Origin: Ananas comosus
Lineage: Eukaryota; Streptophyta; Magnoliopsida; Poales; Bromeliaceae
DNA length: 64,000 bases
Direction of reading: 5' to 3'
NCBI RefSeq assembly: GCF_001540865.1
Contig: NW_017893447.1
Location: 5,926 to 69,925, forward strand
Below, in pieces: positions 34,545 to 46,744 of the stretch. Positions within the stretch are counted from its first letter, which is position 1. Each line of letters opens with the position of its first letter. The notes under the pieces were generated by a model, which saw only the letters and a list, made by a program, of their open reading frames with translations, ran no database searches and was not told the origin of the DNA. A program made the translations under genes and the position numbers.

Positions 34545-35710
34545 AGTGTTGTGGTACGGGGGCGTGTCATTGTTTGCCTAGCACGATACGGCATAGGCAC
34601 GCTTCTGTACCGACATGTGGTACACTTGCGTGCTGATTGATACGGATAACCTCTTACTGGTATGCGTTGGTATAGATTTATTTTAGTTTTTTTGGTTCCA
34701 ATAAGCTCTTATAATATTATTTTAAAAGATTTAGTCAAATAATTATGAATAGCTGACTTATTATACTCATCAATTAATATACTAGAAAGCTTTTTTATAT
34801 GTAATGTACAACTATACCCAATAGAGAATAGAAATTAAAATACAATAATAAAATTCACAAGTAAAAATAATTATTTAATTTACATTTTCACCCAAAGATG
34901 GCTGCTTAATTATTTAAATTTACATCTTTTCTATATATTGATTCTATCAGCAAGAATATAATGAGTAGAACAACCAAAATAGGACCGAAATTCACAATTA
35001 CATCCATTTTTTTATTTTTTTAAAAAATATTTAATAAAAATTTGAAGAAAATAATTTTTGAAAAAATTCTTGTGAGAATTGATCAACTTTTAAAATTCTT
35101 TTGATTCTTTTCTTTCTTTTATTCGAAGTTTAAAAACTAATAAATACAAAGTTAGAGAAACAATTTTTCTCAAAATATTTTATTTTTTAAACATTATTTT
35201 TAAAATTATTTTATATTATTTTTTAAAATTATTACAGGTTAGAATTTTTAAAATACAAAGATATCTTTGTTTCTTTTTTCTTTTTACCATATTACAATCT
35301 TTCTTTCATACAGTACAAAAAAATATTTAAAATTATTTTTAAAATTATTTTTTAAAAATTAATTTTAGAATTATTTTTTAAATTATTTTTAAGAATTATT
35401 TTTAAAATTATTTGAAAATTTTATTTTTTTATTAAATTTTTCAGAAAAATTGTAAGATCAATCAATCAAAATTTAACAATAAATTATATGACAAATAAAT
35501 TAAATAAAATTAAGTATCAATTGATATAATTTTGCTTTCAATTCTATCAATATTTCAATCTTCTAACCCAAAAATAAAATTTTATATTAGATGTACTTCA
35601 AAATTTGTTTATCAAGTTCGATTTTATGCCCCTAATTCGGCGAAAGCTTCGCAGTGTGACAAATTTTGATAAAATAATTTGTGAAGAAAAAGTGGATGTC
35701 TATGGTGGAA
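34545..35710. repeat. AT-rich low-complexity region after a MITE-like end
   Basis: After a GTACGG/CGATACGGCA stretch (34553-34660) the DNA becomes low-complexity A/T (notably 35000-35480, repeated attttaaaattatt). No gene is visible. Confidence 0.5.
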
Positions 35711-36707
35711 GCGGAGGGCTCGGGCCTATAGGCACGAGCTGATAGGCCAAGAGGGGTGTGGAAGGCCCTGCAGAAATGAATCGGATATGTTAAAAATTTG
35801 CCCGTACATTGATTAAATCAAGTACATCTATTTTCAACTTTTTATAAACTATAGATTAAAAGTTGCCTAATTTTATATTTCTTCAAAAAATAAGCATTAC
35901 AAATAAAAAATATTAAAAATATATAAACAAAAAATTAAATTATAATTTTTTGACTTATCTAACAAGTAGATTTTCAATTTGCAAAAAGCCAAAAAGAAAA
36001 AGTGGGGCGGGGGTGTTGGGCAATGCTTTAAGTACCTAAAAAAAAAAAAAAAAGACCACGGCACGGTAAAGTGCTGCTGTACCCTCACAGGTATGGCAAT
36101 GCTGTAAGTACCCAAAAANTCATGAAGTATCGTGGTATTGTTGTAGGATACGAACTTTTCGCAGCTTACATTTTCATGGTATCTAAGTCTGTTACATACG
36201 ACCTTATGATTGAAAATATCACAACTGCCGTCCCTAATTTCACGGTGGGACACGTCATAACAGCTAGCAAATAGCACCATTGACTAACCTGTTAGACATC
36301 TAAGAAAGGTAAAGTCGAAGAATGAGGTGGCTTAAAGACTAGTCGACAATCCTGAAAGGTTCCACAACAATTTTATCAATCATACTTTTTTACTAAACCA
36401 ATAGCCGTTAGTAATCCAGGTTTTATTTTAATTTTCATATAGATATTATGAGCCCTCTTAGGATTTTGGACAATTGATTGATATTTTGCTCTTCATAGAT
36501 TCTATTCTGCATCATTGGAGCTACTTGTGCAACTGGCATATTGTGGCATAATTGACAAACCCCTAACTCTGAAAAGCCACTTTTAGTTCACTAACTGCTA
36601 GAAAGATCTATCAGTTTAAAGTTTTCGCGAACCTGGTCAAAATGATTCATTGCATTCACTCATTCTGTAAGTGGTACAATTTCTCCTAACCACAGCTATG
36701 TAAAGCG

Positions 36708-37255
36708 TAGGGGTGGCAATCCAGCTCGTTGTTCGCGAGCCAGCTCGTGTTCGGCTCGAAATGAGCTCGAGATCGAATCGCTCATTTAGTAAATGAGCCG
36801 AACACGAGCCGAATTTTTCGGCTCGTTTATTAAACGAGCCGAACACGAGCTGGGGTCAGCTCGCTCGTGTTCAGCTCAATAACGGCTCGAATACATATAT
36901 TTTATATTTATATAATTTATTTAATTTATATTTATATATATAAATAAATAATTATATATAAAATATATTTTTTTATTATTTAATTTTTAGCAAAATAAAA
37001 ATATGAAGGCGGGCTCAATTATAAAAAAACTCATTTATATGTAAAGTTTCAACTATTAGATCAAAGTCTAATGGATAAGATTTTATAAATTTATTTTTTA
37101 TATATATTCAATCTAATTTTTTTAATTTATTGTTCGTTGGCCAGCTCATAAGCCAGCTCGTGTTCGGCTCATTCGAACACACAGCTGAATTTTTTGGCTT
37201 GATACTTTAACGAGCCGACCCCAGCTCGCTTGTGTTCGGCTCATTTACACCCCTA
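36708..37255. mobile_element. hAT-type MITE with GAGCTCG-rich ends
   Basis: TAGGGGTGGCAA ... TTTACACCCCTA terminal repeats are flanked by GTAAAGCG (36700-36707) and GTAAAGCA (37256-37263), matching at 7 of 8 positions. Both ends have multiple ggctcgtgttcggctc repeats in inverted orientation; the centre is AT-rich. 548 bp, no transposase. It lies in the SAC9 intron about 600 bp from an exon. Confidence 0.85.
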
Positions 37256-37849
37256 GTAAAGCATAATATTCTATACTGAGACAGAAGAAAAGGAAATGTT
37301 ACATGATTTCTCCCAACCACAGAAATGAATATCCTCCTGTATCCTAAGCAGATACAAGTAGATTTACTAGCATGCCGATGACTATCATTCAAACACTTAA
37401 ATATCAAATTTGTCAACAATTTCGTAATTGATCTATTACGATAATATAGTTAATCAGAGCGAAAAAAATTTTCTTCCAAAGAGCAATTTGAAAGTTTGAC
37501 TTGTATAATGTCAAAAGGTCCTTGCTCTCTGTCAATAATTGAACATCAAAGCAGGTCACAAAAAGTACTTTATGCCTTTTCTTTTCATTTATCCCATATT
37601 CTTGTATTTTTGCAATATTCACTATATGTTTTATCTTATGTTTGGGTACATGTTTTATCTTATGTAAACCACATTTGCACCAACCTGGAGACATGCCTTG
37701 TCTCAAAAGCTCTATGTGGTACTTGGAAGTTTGCAAACAATTTTCACTTGTTAGAACATCAAACCAGTACTAAGAAATGACCTTTTTCCACTAATGTGTC
37801 AATGACTACTTGAACAATCAAACATAAACAGTATTAAGCTTCAGCATAC

Positions 37850-38080
37850 CTGAACAGCAGAAACTTGAATATATAGAACTGCCGGCAATATGAATCTATC
37901 CTCTAGACATGTTAATGAGGACTCCCACAAATCCGCATTAGAAGAAGGTGAATGGGTAACTCGCGGCTTTATCACATTGAAAGCATCAATGCGGAATCCT
38001 GCTAATCCAGGCACGGTGGGTGATAGATACTGCTCGAGAACGAGACATTTATTCATTAACCTTTCAGCTTCCATGGGAAT
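37850..38080 (-). pseudogene. SAC9: SAC9 exon, frame intact
   Basis: A 231-nt, 77-codon exon from IPMEAERLMNKC to LYIQVSAVQ, between acceptor cttctag and donor GTATGC. The AGFRIDAFNVIKPRVTHSPS stretch is strongly characteristic. Confidence 0.87.
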
Positions 38081-38169
38081 CTAGAAGAGTAAAGGGATAG
38101 TTACTAGTTTGGAATCACAATTTTACCACATATTATTAACCATTATAACAAAAGGTGTAAGATTATTAC

Positions 38170-38625
38170 TCTAAATCGACTCAATTGTGGTGGTCTGTCC
38201 AAGAAACTTCTCAATCTCATCATTTCAGGGCCTTGTGTTGACATATCCTGGCCAGCATCCCTTCTCAGAGATTTGCCAAAAACTACAATCCGTTTCGCAT
38301 TGATGGAAGAATTCTGTGTCTCGACCACATTCATTGAAGATGTAGTTTCTGGAAACGAGTCTTCGTCAAGTGATAGAAGATTAAATTCTTCATCAAACTT
38401 AGCTAAGCTAGAACCAAACTGTGGAATAGTCCATGTCATCCAAATGATGCAGCAACGTATAGGATTTGGAAAGAAGAATTTAATGTTCCTTGGCACATCA
38501 TTCATACTACTAGAATTATCCGGCCCATAAAGATGTGGAGAGGATGCTATTAGCTCTTTTACATCCCATTTACCAATGAATGAACGCTCCTCCCTATGTA
38601 TTTTATTGCTTGCCCATATCTGTAC
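38170..38625 (-). pseudogene. SAC9: SAC9 exon, frame intact
   Basis: A 456-nt, 152-codon exon with no lesion, from VQIWASNKIHREER to LDRPPQLSRFR. It contains the conserved RCCIIWMTWTIP and FNLLSLDE stretches. The acceptor is cttttacag and the donor GTAATA. Confidence 0.85.
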
Positions 38626-38685
38626 CTGTAAAAGAAAAAAAATTACACCACCGAACCTAATTCTATTCTTTATAAAAAGCAAGTT

Positions 38686-38933
38686 TTAAGTATCCATCGG
38701 TATGAGCCATATCAGCCATACCATATTGTGCCAACAAAATATCAACACGATACAGGCCCCATGCTGATGCTACAGTTCAAAACCCTTTTTCCTTTAAATT
38801 AGTAAGTAATGAAGTTCAAAAAATTTTACAAAGACACATTATAAGCAATTAGAATATTTTGTTGCTAAAGAAAATAAATATTGTGTCATTATGTGTTAGT
38901 ACACATGTATTTTTTGTGACCAGCATGCATCTT
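38686..38933. mobile_element. Truncated copy of the 33028-33357 MITE
   Basis: Matches the first three quarters of that element in order (atccatcggta, cgatacagg, aagcaattagaatat, tcattatgtgtt), then diverges. It is next to a SAC9 exon boundary. Confidence 0.6.
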
Positions 38934-39145
38934 TTGAGGTTACCCAACCATTAAGCTGTTTAGTTTTCTGATTTGGTTTGCAACAATTCCACTAAGACTA
39001 CAATTTCCTAGTTAAAAGTAATCTTCATTAGACGTTGATCCTTTTAGAGTTTAGTCTTCAAACAATTCGCAATTCACGAGAGATTTCAGCAAAGAGATAA
39101 TTTCATTTCTACCACTAGCTCTATCACAAGGAGTTTATTTCCAGA

Positions 39146-39998
39146 GAATAGAGCAAATCAAAAGGTGGCCATCCCTAAAATTGTACGAAAATTTGCTTAT
39201 ATTTGTGGAGGTTGAAGAAGAAGAATACTGCTAAGCCTCAGAATCTTCACGATTGTGAACTGGGAAGAGCATGTTGTATTCTTCCGCTGAATACACAATG
39301 TAATTGCGAGATAGCAACACATCAACTTAAGCAATTATCAAATCATTAATGCTCATTTGATTGGCTTATATCTCAACAAACATTTGCTACCAAGCGAGAA
39401 AAACTAAGCGAAGCTTCATAGCCAAGATTGAATAGAGCAAATCAAAAGGTGGCCATCCCTAAAATTGTACGAAAATCTGCTTATATTTGTGGAGGTTGAA
39501 GAAGAAGAATACTGCTAAGCCTCAGAATCTTCATGATTGTGAACTGGGAAGAGCATGTTGTATTCTTCCGCTGAATACACAATGTATTTGCGAGATAGCA
39601 ACACATCAACTTAAGCAATTATCAAATCATTAATGCTCATTTGATTGGCTTATATCTCAACAAACATTTGCTACCAAGCGAGAAAAACTAAGCGAAGCTT
39701 CATAGCCAAGATTGAATAGAGCAAATCAAAAGGTGGCCATCCCTAAAATTGTACGAAAATCTGCTTATATTTGTGGAGGTTGAAGAAGAAGAATACTGCT
39801 AAGCCTCAGAATCTTCATGATTGTGAACTGGGAAGAGCATGTTGTATTCTTCCGCTGAATACACAATGTATTTGCGAGATAGCAACACATCAACTTAAGC
39901 AATTATCAAATCATTAATGCTCATTTGATTGGCTTATATCTCAACAAACATTTGCTACCAAGCGAGAAAAACTAAGCGAAGCTTCATAGCCAAGATTG
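39146..39998. repeat. Tandem triplication, 284-bp unit
   Basis: Three adjacent copies with a period of exactly 284 bp (gagcaaatca at 39151, 39435 and 39719). Copies 2 and 3 appear identical; copy 1 differs at scattered positions. The array lies in the SAC9 intron between the exons at 40152 and 38625. Confidence 0.95.
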
Positions 39999-40151
39999 AG
40001 ACCAAAGTTATCAAGAATAGCAAAGATCTATGTCAAGAATAAAAGTTAGATTCTTATCAATAGAAATTATTCCAAAATATATATTACAATTATTCCAACA
40101 TATATTTCAGAAAATAAAGGAGCATCTAGAGCAAAGCAATGAAACTCTTAC

Positions 40152-40349
40152 AATTGGGCAGTCGAACTTCGTATAACCTCATGAACTGACAATTATGGCA
40201 ACCCCAGAAACATCAGATAGACTACTAAGTACAACTGAAAATTCAACTGAGGAAAGACTAGATGGAGCTTTCCAATAAGAATGTTGTTCTCCAAAGCCAA
40301 GAGGAGATAATAATGAAAATAATGGTTCAGAACCTGCGGCTGTCTCCAC
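40152..40349 (-). pseudogene. SAC9: SAC9 exon with in-frame TGA
   Basis: A 198-nt exon (66 codons, phase 0) between ttttacag and GTAAGA. It reads VETAAGSEPLFSLLSPLGF, then SYWKAPSS and LSDVSGVAIIVSS, then TGA at 40179-40181, where family members have a cysteine before GY; the frame then continues to the donor. Confidence 0.82.
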
Positions 40350-40387
40350 CTGTAAAACAGAATGAGTGAATTATGCACACATGCAAA

Positions 40388-40690
40388 CATACTACTGTAA
40401 ACTAAGGCAGGTATTGGTTAATGGTGAGCATGCACTGAAATGACACTAGCAAGAAAGAAGAAGAATTTGGTTACAGGGTAATTAATGTTAATCCAGCTTG
40501 CACTCACTGAGAGCAGATTTGCATTTACAAGACAGACTCGAAACTGACATACTACTGTAAACTAAGGCAGTATAGGTTAATGTTGAGCATGCACTGAAAT
40601 GACACTAGAAAGAAAGAAGAATCATTTGGTTACAGGGTAATGCGAATACAGCTTGCTCACTGAAAGCAGATTTCCATTTACAGGACGTAA
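40388..40690. repeat. Tandem duplication, about 160-bp unit
   Basis: catactactgtaaactaagg starts at 40388 and again at 40548. Both copies share gagcatgcactgaaatgacac and ttggttacagggtaat, with small indels, so this is older than the 284-bp array. Confidence 0.85.
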
Positions 40691-41589
40691 AACTAGAAAA
40701 ATATCAAACTCGAAAAAATCTTTTTGGATAATTCCTAGGTTGCACGGGTGAAGCTGAGTTTGCAATTATACACTTTTTTATGTGATTAGAAAATAGGCTC
40801 TTATTGAACAGAACAGCTTACAAATGAAAAACAATAAGGAAGAAACAGAGGAAATTTACTGATCACTGTAGATATCAACTTTAGCATAAACATCAACACA
40901 AAAAACTTTCATTTTATCCTCTCACACTACAAATGCTCCAAATGAAACAGATATGCAGCACAAAGTGATTTAATTTCAACAAATTCACTGTCTTTCCATA
41001 AGAGAACAATAATTGTTTTGCATAGATCGACCACTTGATGGAATACTTTAAAAAGAATAAGCAAAACATTTTTAAATAAATGGAGTAACTCCAAGTACAA
41101 GCAAATATTGTGAACGCCAAATATCTTCAAGGATGTATCAGCATTAGGTAGAACTGATAAAGCTACGAGGAGCCTCTTAGGCATTATTATAATGTTTGTT
41201 CATCATATAATATATCAAATAGGATGAAAATAGCTATTAAAATGTCTGAATACTTATTTCAACAGAAATAAGGTATCTATAGTTGAATATCATTTACAAA
41301 ACTCAGCGGTGAAGTAAAAGAGGTGACAATTAGCTTCCATGTAAAGCAGAATAAACTATTAATGAATGTATAAAAATTTAAAAAAAGGGTGCTCTCTTGA
41401 TCCATAAAGATGTTAGCACCAGTTCATGCATTTCAAATATATTGGACAATAGCTGCTGCTTTAGTGCTTTAAAGATCCAAAAAATCTACAGCAGTTTGAA
41501 CATCATGAATGCATAATTCTTGCATTGAGTAACAGATACACTATTTATTCAACTTTTCTCATTTGCTACACAGAAAAACTTGAGATTAC

Positions 41590-42402
41590 CGTATTTAATA
41601 GACTAGCAGTCGGAAATTCAGCAAGGGACTCAGCTCCATTTAGTAGCTTTTTCAATTGCATCTTGCCACTCGCAATACCTTGCAACGAACTAGATAATCT
41701 ACTAAATTCATGTCCGAAAACTTGATTCAGAGCTTTGCATGCTGCACTATCTGCCCTATTTTTTCTCCGCAAGCTACTCAGAACCCTGACATAGTCAACA
41801 TACAATGCATGCAGGATAACATCGCTGCAACAATTTTTGCATACTACTCCATCTTTAAGGGCTAAATTATAATTAGAGACTTCACATTGTGCACGTAGAC
41901 AGATCCACTAGGGCTTGATAAGCTGCTACAGATTTTCGCGTCTTTGAAACTGTTATTAAGTAGAAGAGCCTTCCCAGCACAGCAGATTTTACAAGCTTTT
42001 CTTTCACACTGAGAACACACCAGAAACAATGGTGAGCTTGTGCTTGAAGAATTAGTGAATGAAACTTTTGATGAAGTACCAGCACGAACTTCACACTTTC
42101 CGCCGGAACAAGTTTCACCAAATTCATTGATATTCCAAAAGTCCACGACACTTTGATCAACTATGTCAAGCCCTATGGAAGCATTAATCTGATCTTCAAG
42201 AGCGGCATGGCCCAATAATGCTAGGGTATCAGCATAGTTACATAACCTCAGTATGTATGAATCATCTACTAAGATATTCGGATTTATCGTGGCTGGATCG
42301 ATACTGATAGATAGCAAACCTGTCTTTTTCAGCAGAAGAAAGATTTAAGCGAAGGCGTTCAATCTCAAGCTTCATTGCTTGCTCAAATGAAAGTTGCCTC
42401 CC
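41590..42402 (-). pseudogene. SAC9: SAC9 exon (cysteine-rich region), two frameshifts
   Basis: It follows an acceptor ctttttag and starts GRQLSFEQAMKLEIERLRLNL. After AEKDR the frame shifts by one before LLSISIDPATINPN (42316-42321). A second shift falls between VYVHN and SNYNLALKDGVVCKNCC (41883-41885). Paired cysteines (CSQC, CKICC, CKNCC) suggest a metal-binding module. It ends at a GTAATC donor. Confidence 0.8.
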
Positions 42403-42858
42403 CTAAAAAGAATGTTTAATGATAACAAAATGATAGACTACAAACAAACAGTTTTGCAAGTATATGGTGTCCCATAGAACAAAAGTACGAAAATTCGTCA
42501 GATAGCTATTTATCACATCTCAAAATATTTTCGTGGGACTTGGGACAAATTTGTGAATACATGCCAAATAATAATGCATGCATACATAGATAAAATTAGC
42601 AAGGGCAAAGGACAAATAGAAAACTTGAACAAAAAGATACACAGCTTCATCATCGTGATGTTAATCTTCGGCCAATAGCAACTATGTAGCCAAATAGATG
42701 AATACATACACTATATACAAGTTTAAGCTAGTGTGACCCAAATAACTCAGATCTTAGACTAATTTATTTTGCGATATTTTTCAGTAGTAACTGTGATTTG
42801 TACAATTGAGATTTGGGGAATGCCACCATAAATATGTTGTTTCATATAATTCAAATAA

Positions 42859-42939
<81 letters not shown>

Positions 42940-45900
42940 CAGCTACGATACTAATATGAGTACAGTAGCTATTGTACTCATAAGCTTTTAGCCATCAGAT
43001 CTACTTCAAAGTTTGTGCAGATCTGATGGCTGATTAGTTTTTTAATTAACTCTACACTTTCTCCCAATTAATTACTCCAAAATATGTGCAACACATATGC
43101 CATCTTAAATGTAGCTATTATCTGCCATTAGCGCTTTGAGGGATTTTACTATCTTAAGTTGCCAATATTCCCCCGAAGAAAATCTTTATATAGGCCATCT
43201 GGGCTGACTTCCAATTAGCTTATTGTTGTGTCTTTCTCACCCCAATGCTAATAGATCATGAACTTCTAAAGCATGTGGGCCACCATATTAGAGGCTCCTA
43301 TCCTAATCCTCTAAATTGAGTATTCAAGAATATAAACAAACCCATACCTTTATTCTAAAGCGCATAAGAGTGTGAAAACAGTCGGTCTCCACTGCCTCTC
43401 CACTTTGCTTATACCTCTAGCTACTAAAGCTAAGGGCGACTAAACACAAATATTAGGAGGGAATTTCCCCTTTTCATATTTGAGCCTTTTGTACTAGTTG
43501 CAAGTGCATAGGACAATCTATCATGACAACCAGGTTCATGAACTTATGATAAGTTTTGGTTTCACCTAGAAGCATCGGGCCGAGATGAAGATTAAAAATT
43601 ATGAAACAAAGAAATAGAATTGGTTCAACGAGGTTGATCAAAAGAGCTCCCGAAAGATAAAGCTAGTGCACTTCATAGTAACATATTTTATTACATTTAT
43701 ATCAATCAAGTAAGAGAAAAGACATGTATAATATCCCGCAAATAGAAATAGCTTTCTAACACGGTATATCTGAATCTGCCCAGATATGCCATTTAAATGT
43801 GTTGCAGAAATCATAAAATGGCTGGCTATCATCTATTATCCATGGAACACAAGAAAATTAATTCATCACATCATCCATGATGAGCCTTTGGCCTCCTGTC
43901 TAGCCCATGTTCATCTTCTTCCAAATTTTTACAAAACAGGTCATTTTATCATAACAGAAAAACTCAAAAGTCAAGCCAAGCCGTCAATGGAACCTATTAA
44001 AAGTTCCAGGACGGAAACAATGAAGACAAGCATAATGTTTACCAACATATCATCACAAAACGGAGAATACTGAGCAGCATAAAGCATCTTATAGGTCAGC
44101 AAAGAAGCTATGGTGATGTATTCATCCAGAGTGGCTCAATAAGCTTCCAATGTAACACACTTGACAAGTGCGGGAAGTACCATTTTAGCACGACAACGCT
44201 TCTTGAGTGCATACGTGAGCTCCACCAAGAACATTTTGTATTCAGAAAATTTCGGAGTGGCCAGTTGTATTCAAGAAAAACACCTAAGGAGGCACATGTT
44301 TTTTATGTCACAAAGGGAAAAAGTAGAAACCTAACAATTGATGATATAATAACCATTATGGCATAGGCTAAGTGGCAAAATGAAGATAGTAATTTCTTAA
44401 CAACAGATAAATTCAAAATATTCATGATGGTGGCTTCCTAAGCATCAGTGTAATGATTTGGCGGACAAACTTCTGATCTTAATACAGTGAGTAGAAAAAT
44501 GCTAGTCACAGAATACTCTTAGTTTATGGGTAAGGCTATAAGCACCAAAGGTAAGTAAATGCGTATTGTTCATGCCAATCTGGTTCTATAGATCTAATTT
44601 GAGAAATTCTGAAATTGCCCATGAACATGCCAAATAAATTTACCCTAACAGACAGCTATTATACCAGCCATTCATACTCCGAGATTTCTAACGAGACATC
44701 ACAGATAAGCTGATCAGAATCAAGGAAATCAGTGACATTTACTCAAGCCACTGCATTCTTCATTGTCAGCCATTATATTTCTTCAATTGTCAGTGGGAAC
44801 ATTGAAACCATTTTTCTCTCTCTTTTGGGTTGGCTTGGTTAATGTCCGAATGTCATTCATGATGGGAGCTAAAGTTGAGAAGCTTTAATTAATGCAGTAA
44901 CAAAAATGCAGAAGACATCGTTAATAGGACTAATCGAACCAAACCCTAAACCCCTTAGTTCACATTTCATAGTTGTGATCTTTTGAAAATGATTTGAACC
45001 TAGAATGCAAAATTTAGGACTAATAGCCAGCAAATTGTCTTTGCAATGCTTCAACTACAACAAAACAACATGGTAGAGCATCAGCTAAGTAAAAGATCAA
45101 AAGTAGAAGTTGATTCAGCTTCAATTCCTTACAACTTACAAGGCAACTGAGATCTGATATGCGAAGATAGAGTGCACGGATCAGTGCTTCTTACTCCAAG
45201 AGTAAAAATTATCAACACTTCAGGACATAGAGATGTTATACGATAACTAAGAAGAATCTGTAATGAAGTAACACAGTAAAAGGAATACCTTCACCAACTG
45301 GCGTTGGGCATTGAAACTGAACATTAGTTGTGCTCAAATTCAGAGCCAGTCAATGCAATAGCCAAATGCACAAAGTATACAACTAACGTATTCATGTGCG
45401 AAAATGCTACAAACACTAATGATAATTAGCAAATTGCTGACCATTCTTATTTGCCCCTGGATCACTAAATGCAGAATTCAGTTAATCGCCAGCATCACTG
45501 TTACTCTCATGCTTCTTGCATCCACATGGATTAGCACTTGGCCAGAAGGACAGAAGCCACTCACTCAGCACTTAGCTGGGACCTAGATACTAAAAGCGTC
45601 GGAAGACGATCACACAGAAAAATATAGGCAGCCAAACCAATAATTGCAGGTATGTATAATGAAGAAAACTTGCAGCTTATATTTGTTGCTAGTAGAAGAA
45701 ATGCACACCATAAAGGAAAACAGCCGCAGCCTCTTATATTCTAGAAAATCAGATAATGAGTGGTCTGTAATGAGCACGAACCAAGATAATATACTGGATC
45801 TAAAACATTGGGAAATTTCTTTTTTTTTTTTAAGAATCAGTTTAGTTATTAACGGTGGCAAACATAATTTGCGATCTTAAAAAAATACACTCCACAAAAT

Positions 45901-46033
45901 TCTTTGAGAAACTAAAAGAAAGCAAAAGGCTGAATTGACATTAAAAAAAAAAAAAAAGAAAAAAAGAAAAAATAAAAATAGATACCATTATGAGGCGTTA
46001 GGTCACATAGATAGAGGTTACGAATGATTGCAC
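42403..46033. other. Region upstream of SAC9 exons, no exon recognised
   Basis: About 3.6 kb where the next SAC9 exons would be expected. No frame on the minus strand resembles the SAC or WW domain. It holds a (TA)n(GA)n microsatellite (42862-42937) and A-rich tracts (45940-45980). It may be a long intron or the point where the gene copy is truncated. Confidence 0.5.
42862..42937. repeat. (TA)n(GA)n microsatellite
   Basis: About 19 TA units followed by about 18 GA units. Confidence 0.97.
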
Positions 46034-46744
46034 CTAAAAATCCAATTCGAGCCATTTAGTGAAATAGATGCAAGTGTTGGGGGAGATAACGCCGTCGGGT
46101 GTGCACTCGCTTATCCTAGGGCACACCCCACAAGGGATGGCAGACAAAGCGCCAGCAATAGGTGCTCTTCTTTCGAACCTCCTGTAGCACGGCCTTCCCG
46201 CCGGCACCGCAGAGAAATCGCCGTCCCCGGTGCTCTTCACTTCTTCCAGCTCCTTGTCTAAAACCATGGCCTGAACAATCTCCTTGATCTGCTGAAGGGT
46301 AAAGTCGGCCTTGCTGTCGCGGGACATTTGGATTCCCTTCCAGACATCCTCGATGGTGGCAATCCGGAGCCTGGTGACCTGCGCCAAGCACTTGGACCTG
46401 ACGTCGCTGATGAATTCCTGGTTGAGGCTTCCTTGGGAATACCAGGTGCCCCCCGATATCTCCTTGGCGGGTTCGAACTCTCTGGCCACGTACATCTTCC
46501 TGCTTTTGTTGTGGATGCTGACGACGCACTTGATCAAACCTTTTTGTTGGAGCAACCTGAGGGCCTTGTCGAACACACCGCGGGGGAGATTCGTCAGCTT
46601 CTTAAGGTCAAAAGTCCATATCCCCATGTTCTCCTTGCTGCGGATCGCCTCTAAGATCATGCGCTCCGCATCGCTGAGTCCCTCATCCGGTACTAGGGCA
46701 GCGCCCGACTTGGACCCGAGTCGCGGCCGCTTCTGAGGCACCAT
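46034..46744 (-). CDS. RNA polymerase III subunit RPC6 (RPC34/RPC39 family)
   Basis: A 236-residue protein in one open exon, of normal length for plant RPC6. With its Pol III partners this subunit helps TFIIIB recruitment and initiation of tRNA and 5S rRNA transcription in the nucleus. Residues about 18-85 form the first winged helix (LSDAERMILEAIRSKENMGIW, then LRLLQQKGLIKCV), followed by FEPAKEISGGTWYSQG, a second winged helix (about 105-165) and the C-terminal module PCGVCPRISEC..DG.ISPNTCIYFTKWLE. Its cysteines correspond to the iron-sulfur cluster of RPC39 proteins. I chose the ATG at 46744. The frame is also open to an ATG at 46777, but tgtatagcAG in between looks like a 3' splice site of a 5'-UTR intron. 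No lesion is seen. Confidence 0.9.
   Translation of the reverse strand: MVPQKRPRLGSKSGAALVPDEGLSDAERMILEAIRSKENMGIWTFDLKKLTNLPRGVFDKALRLLQQKGLIKCVVSIHNKSRKMYVAREFEPAKEISGGTWYSQGSLNQEFISDVRSKCLAQVTRLRIATIEDVWKGIQMSRDSKADFTLQQIKEIVQAMVLDKELEEVKSTGDGDFSAVPAGRPCYRRFERRAPIAGALSAIPCGVCPRISECTPDGVISPNTCIYFTKWLELDF

Larger units (their letters stand above)
27643..42402 (-). pseudogene. SAC9: SAC9-type phosphoinositide phosphatase, C-terminal exons only
   Basis: Five exons on the minus strand (42402-41590, 40349-40152, 38625-38170, 38080-37850, 27924-27643) join in phase at GT-AG introns. They encode roughly the last 660 residues of a SAC9-like protein, a plant phosphoinositide phosphatase of about 1,600 residues. 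Recognisable pieces are LCNYADTLALLG, DFWNINEFGETCSGGKCEV, SYWKAPSS, VQIWASNKIHREER and FNVIKPRVTHSPSS. The catalytic SAC and WW domains are N-terminal and no exon for them is visible up to 46 kb. Lesions: a frameshift at about 42316-42321, a frameshift at about 41883-41885, and an in-frame TGA at 40179-40181. Introns are retained, so it is not a processed copy. Sequencing error is the main alternative to a pseudogene. Confidence 0.85.

Noticed and set aside
35897..36280. Possible small membrane protein frames around 36.0-36.3 kb
   Set aside because: The frame crosses an N and an A-run, is AT-driven, and lies in a SAC9 intron without a promoter or homology.
45297..45360. Possible SAC9 upstream exon on the minus strand ending at a GTATTCC donor
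   Set aside because: About ten residues only, with no match to the family that I can defend.
45940..45985. Poly(A) tail marking RPC6 as a retrocopy
   Set aside because: The A-run is on the plus strand, so relative to RPC6 it reads as poly(T) downstream. A candidate 5'-UTR intron also argues against a retrocopy.
46116..46736. Open frames on both strands overlapping RPC6 (up to about 140 codons)
   Set aside because: They are shadows of the GC-rich RPC6 coding sequence and have no recognisable domains.
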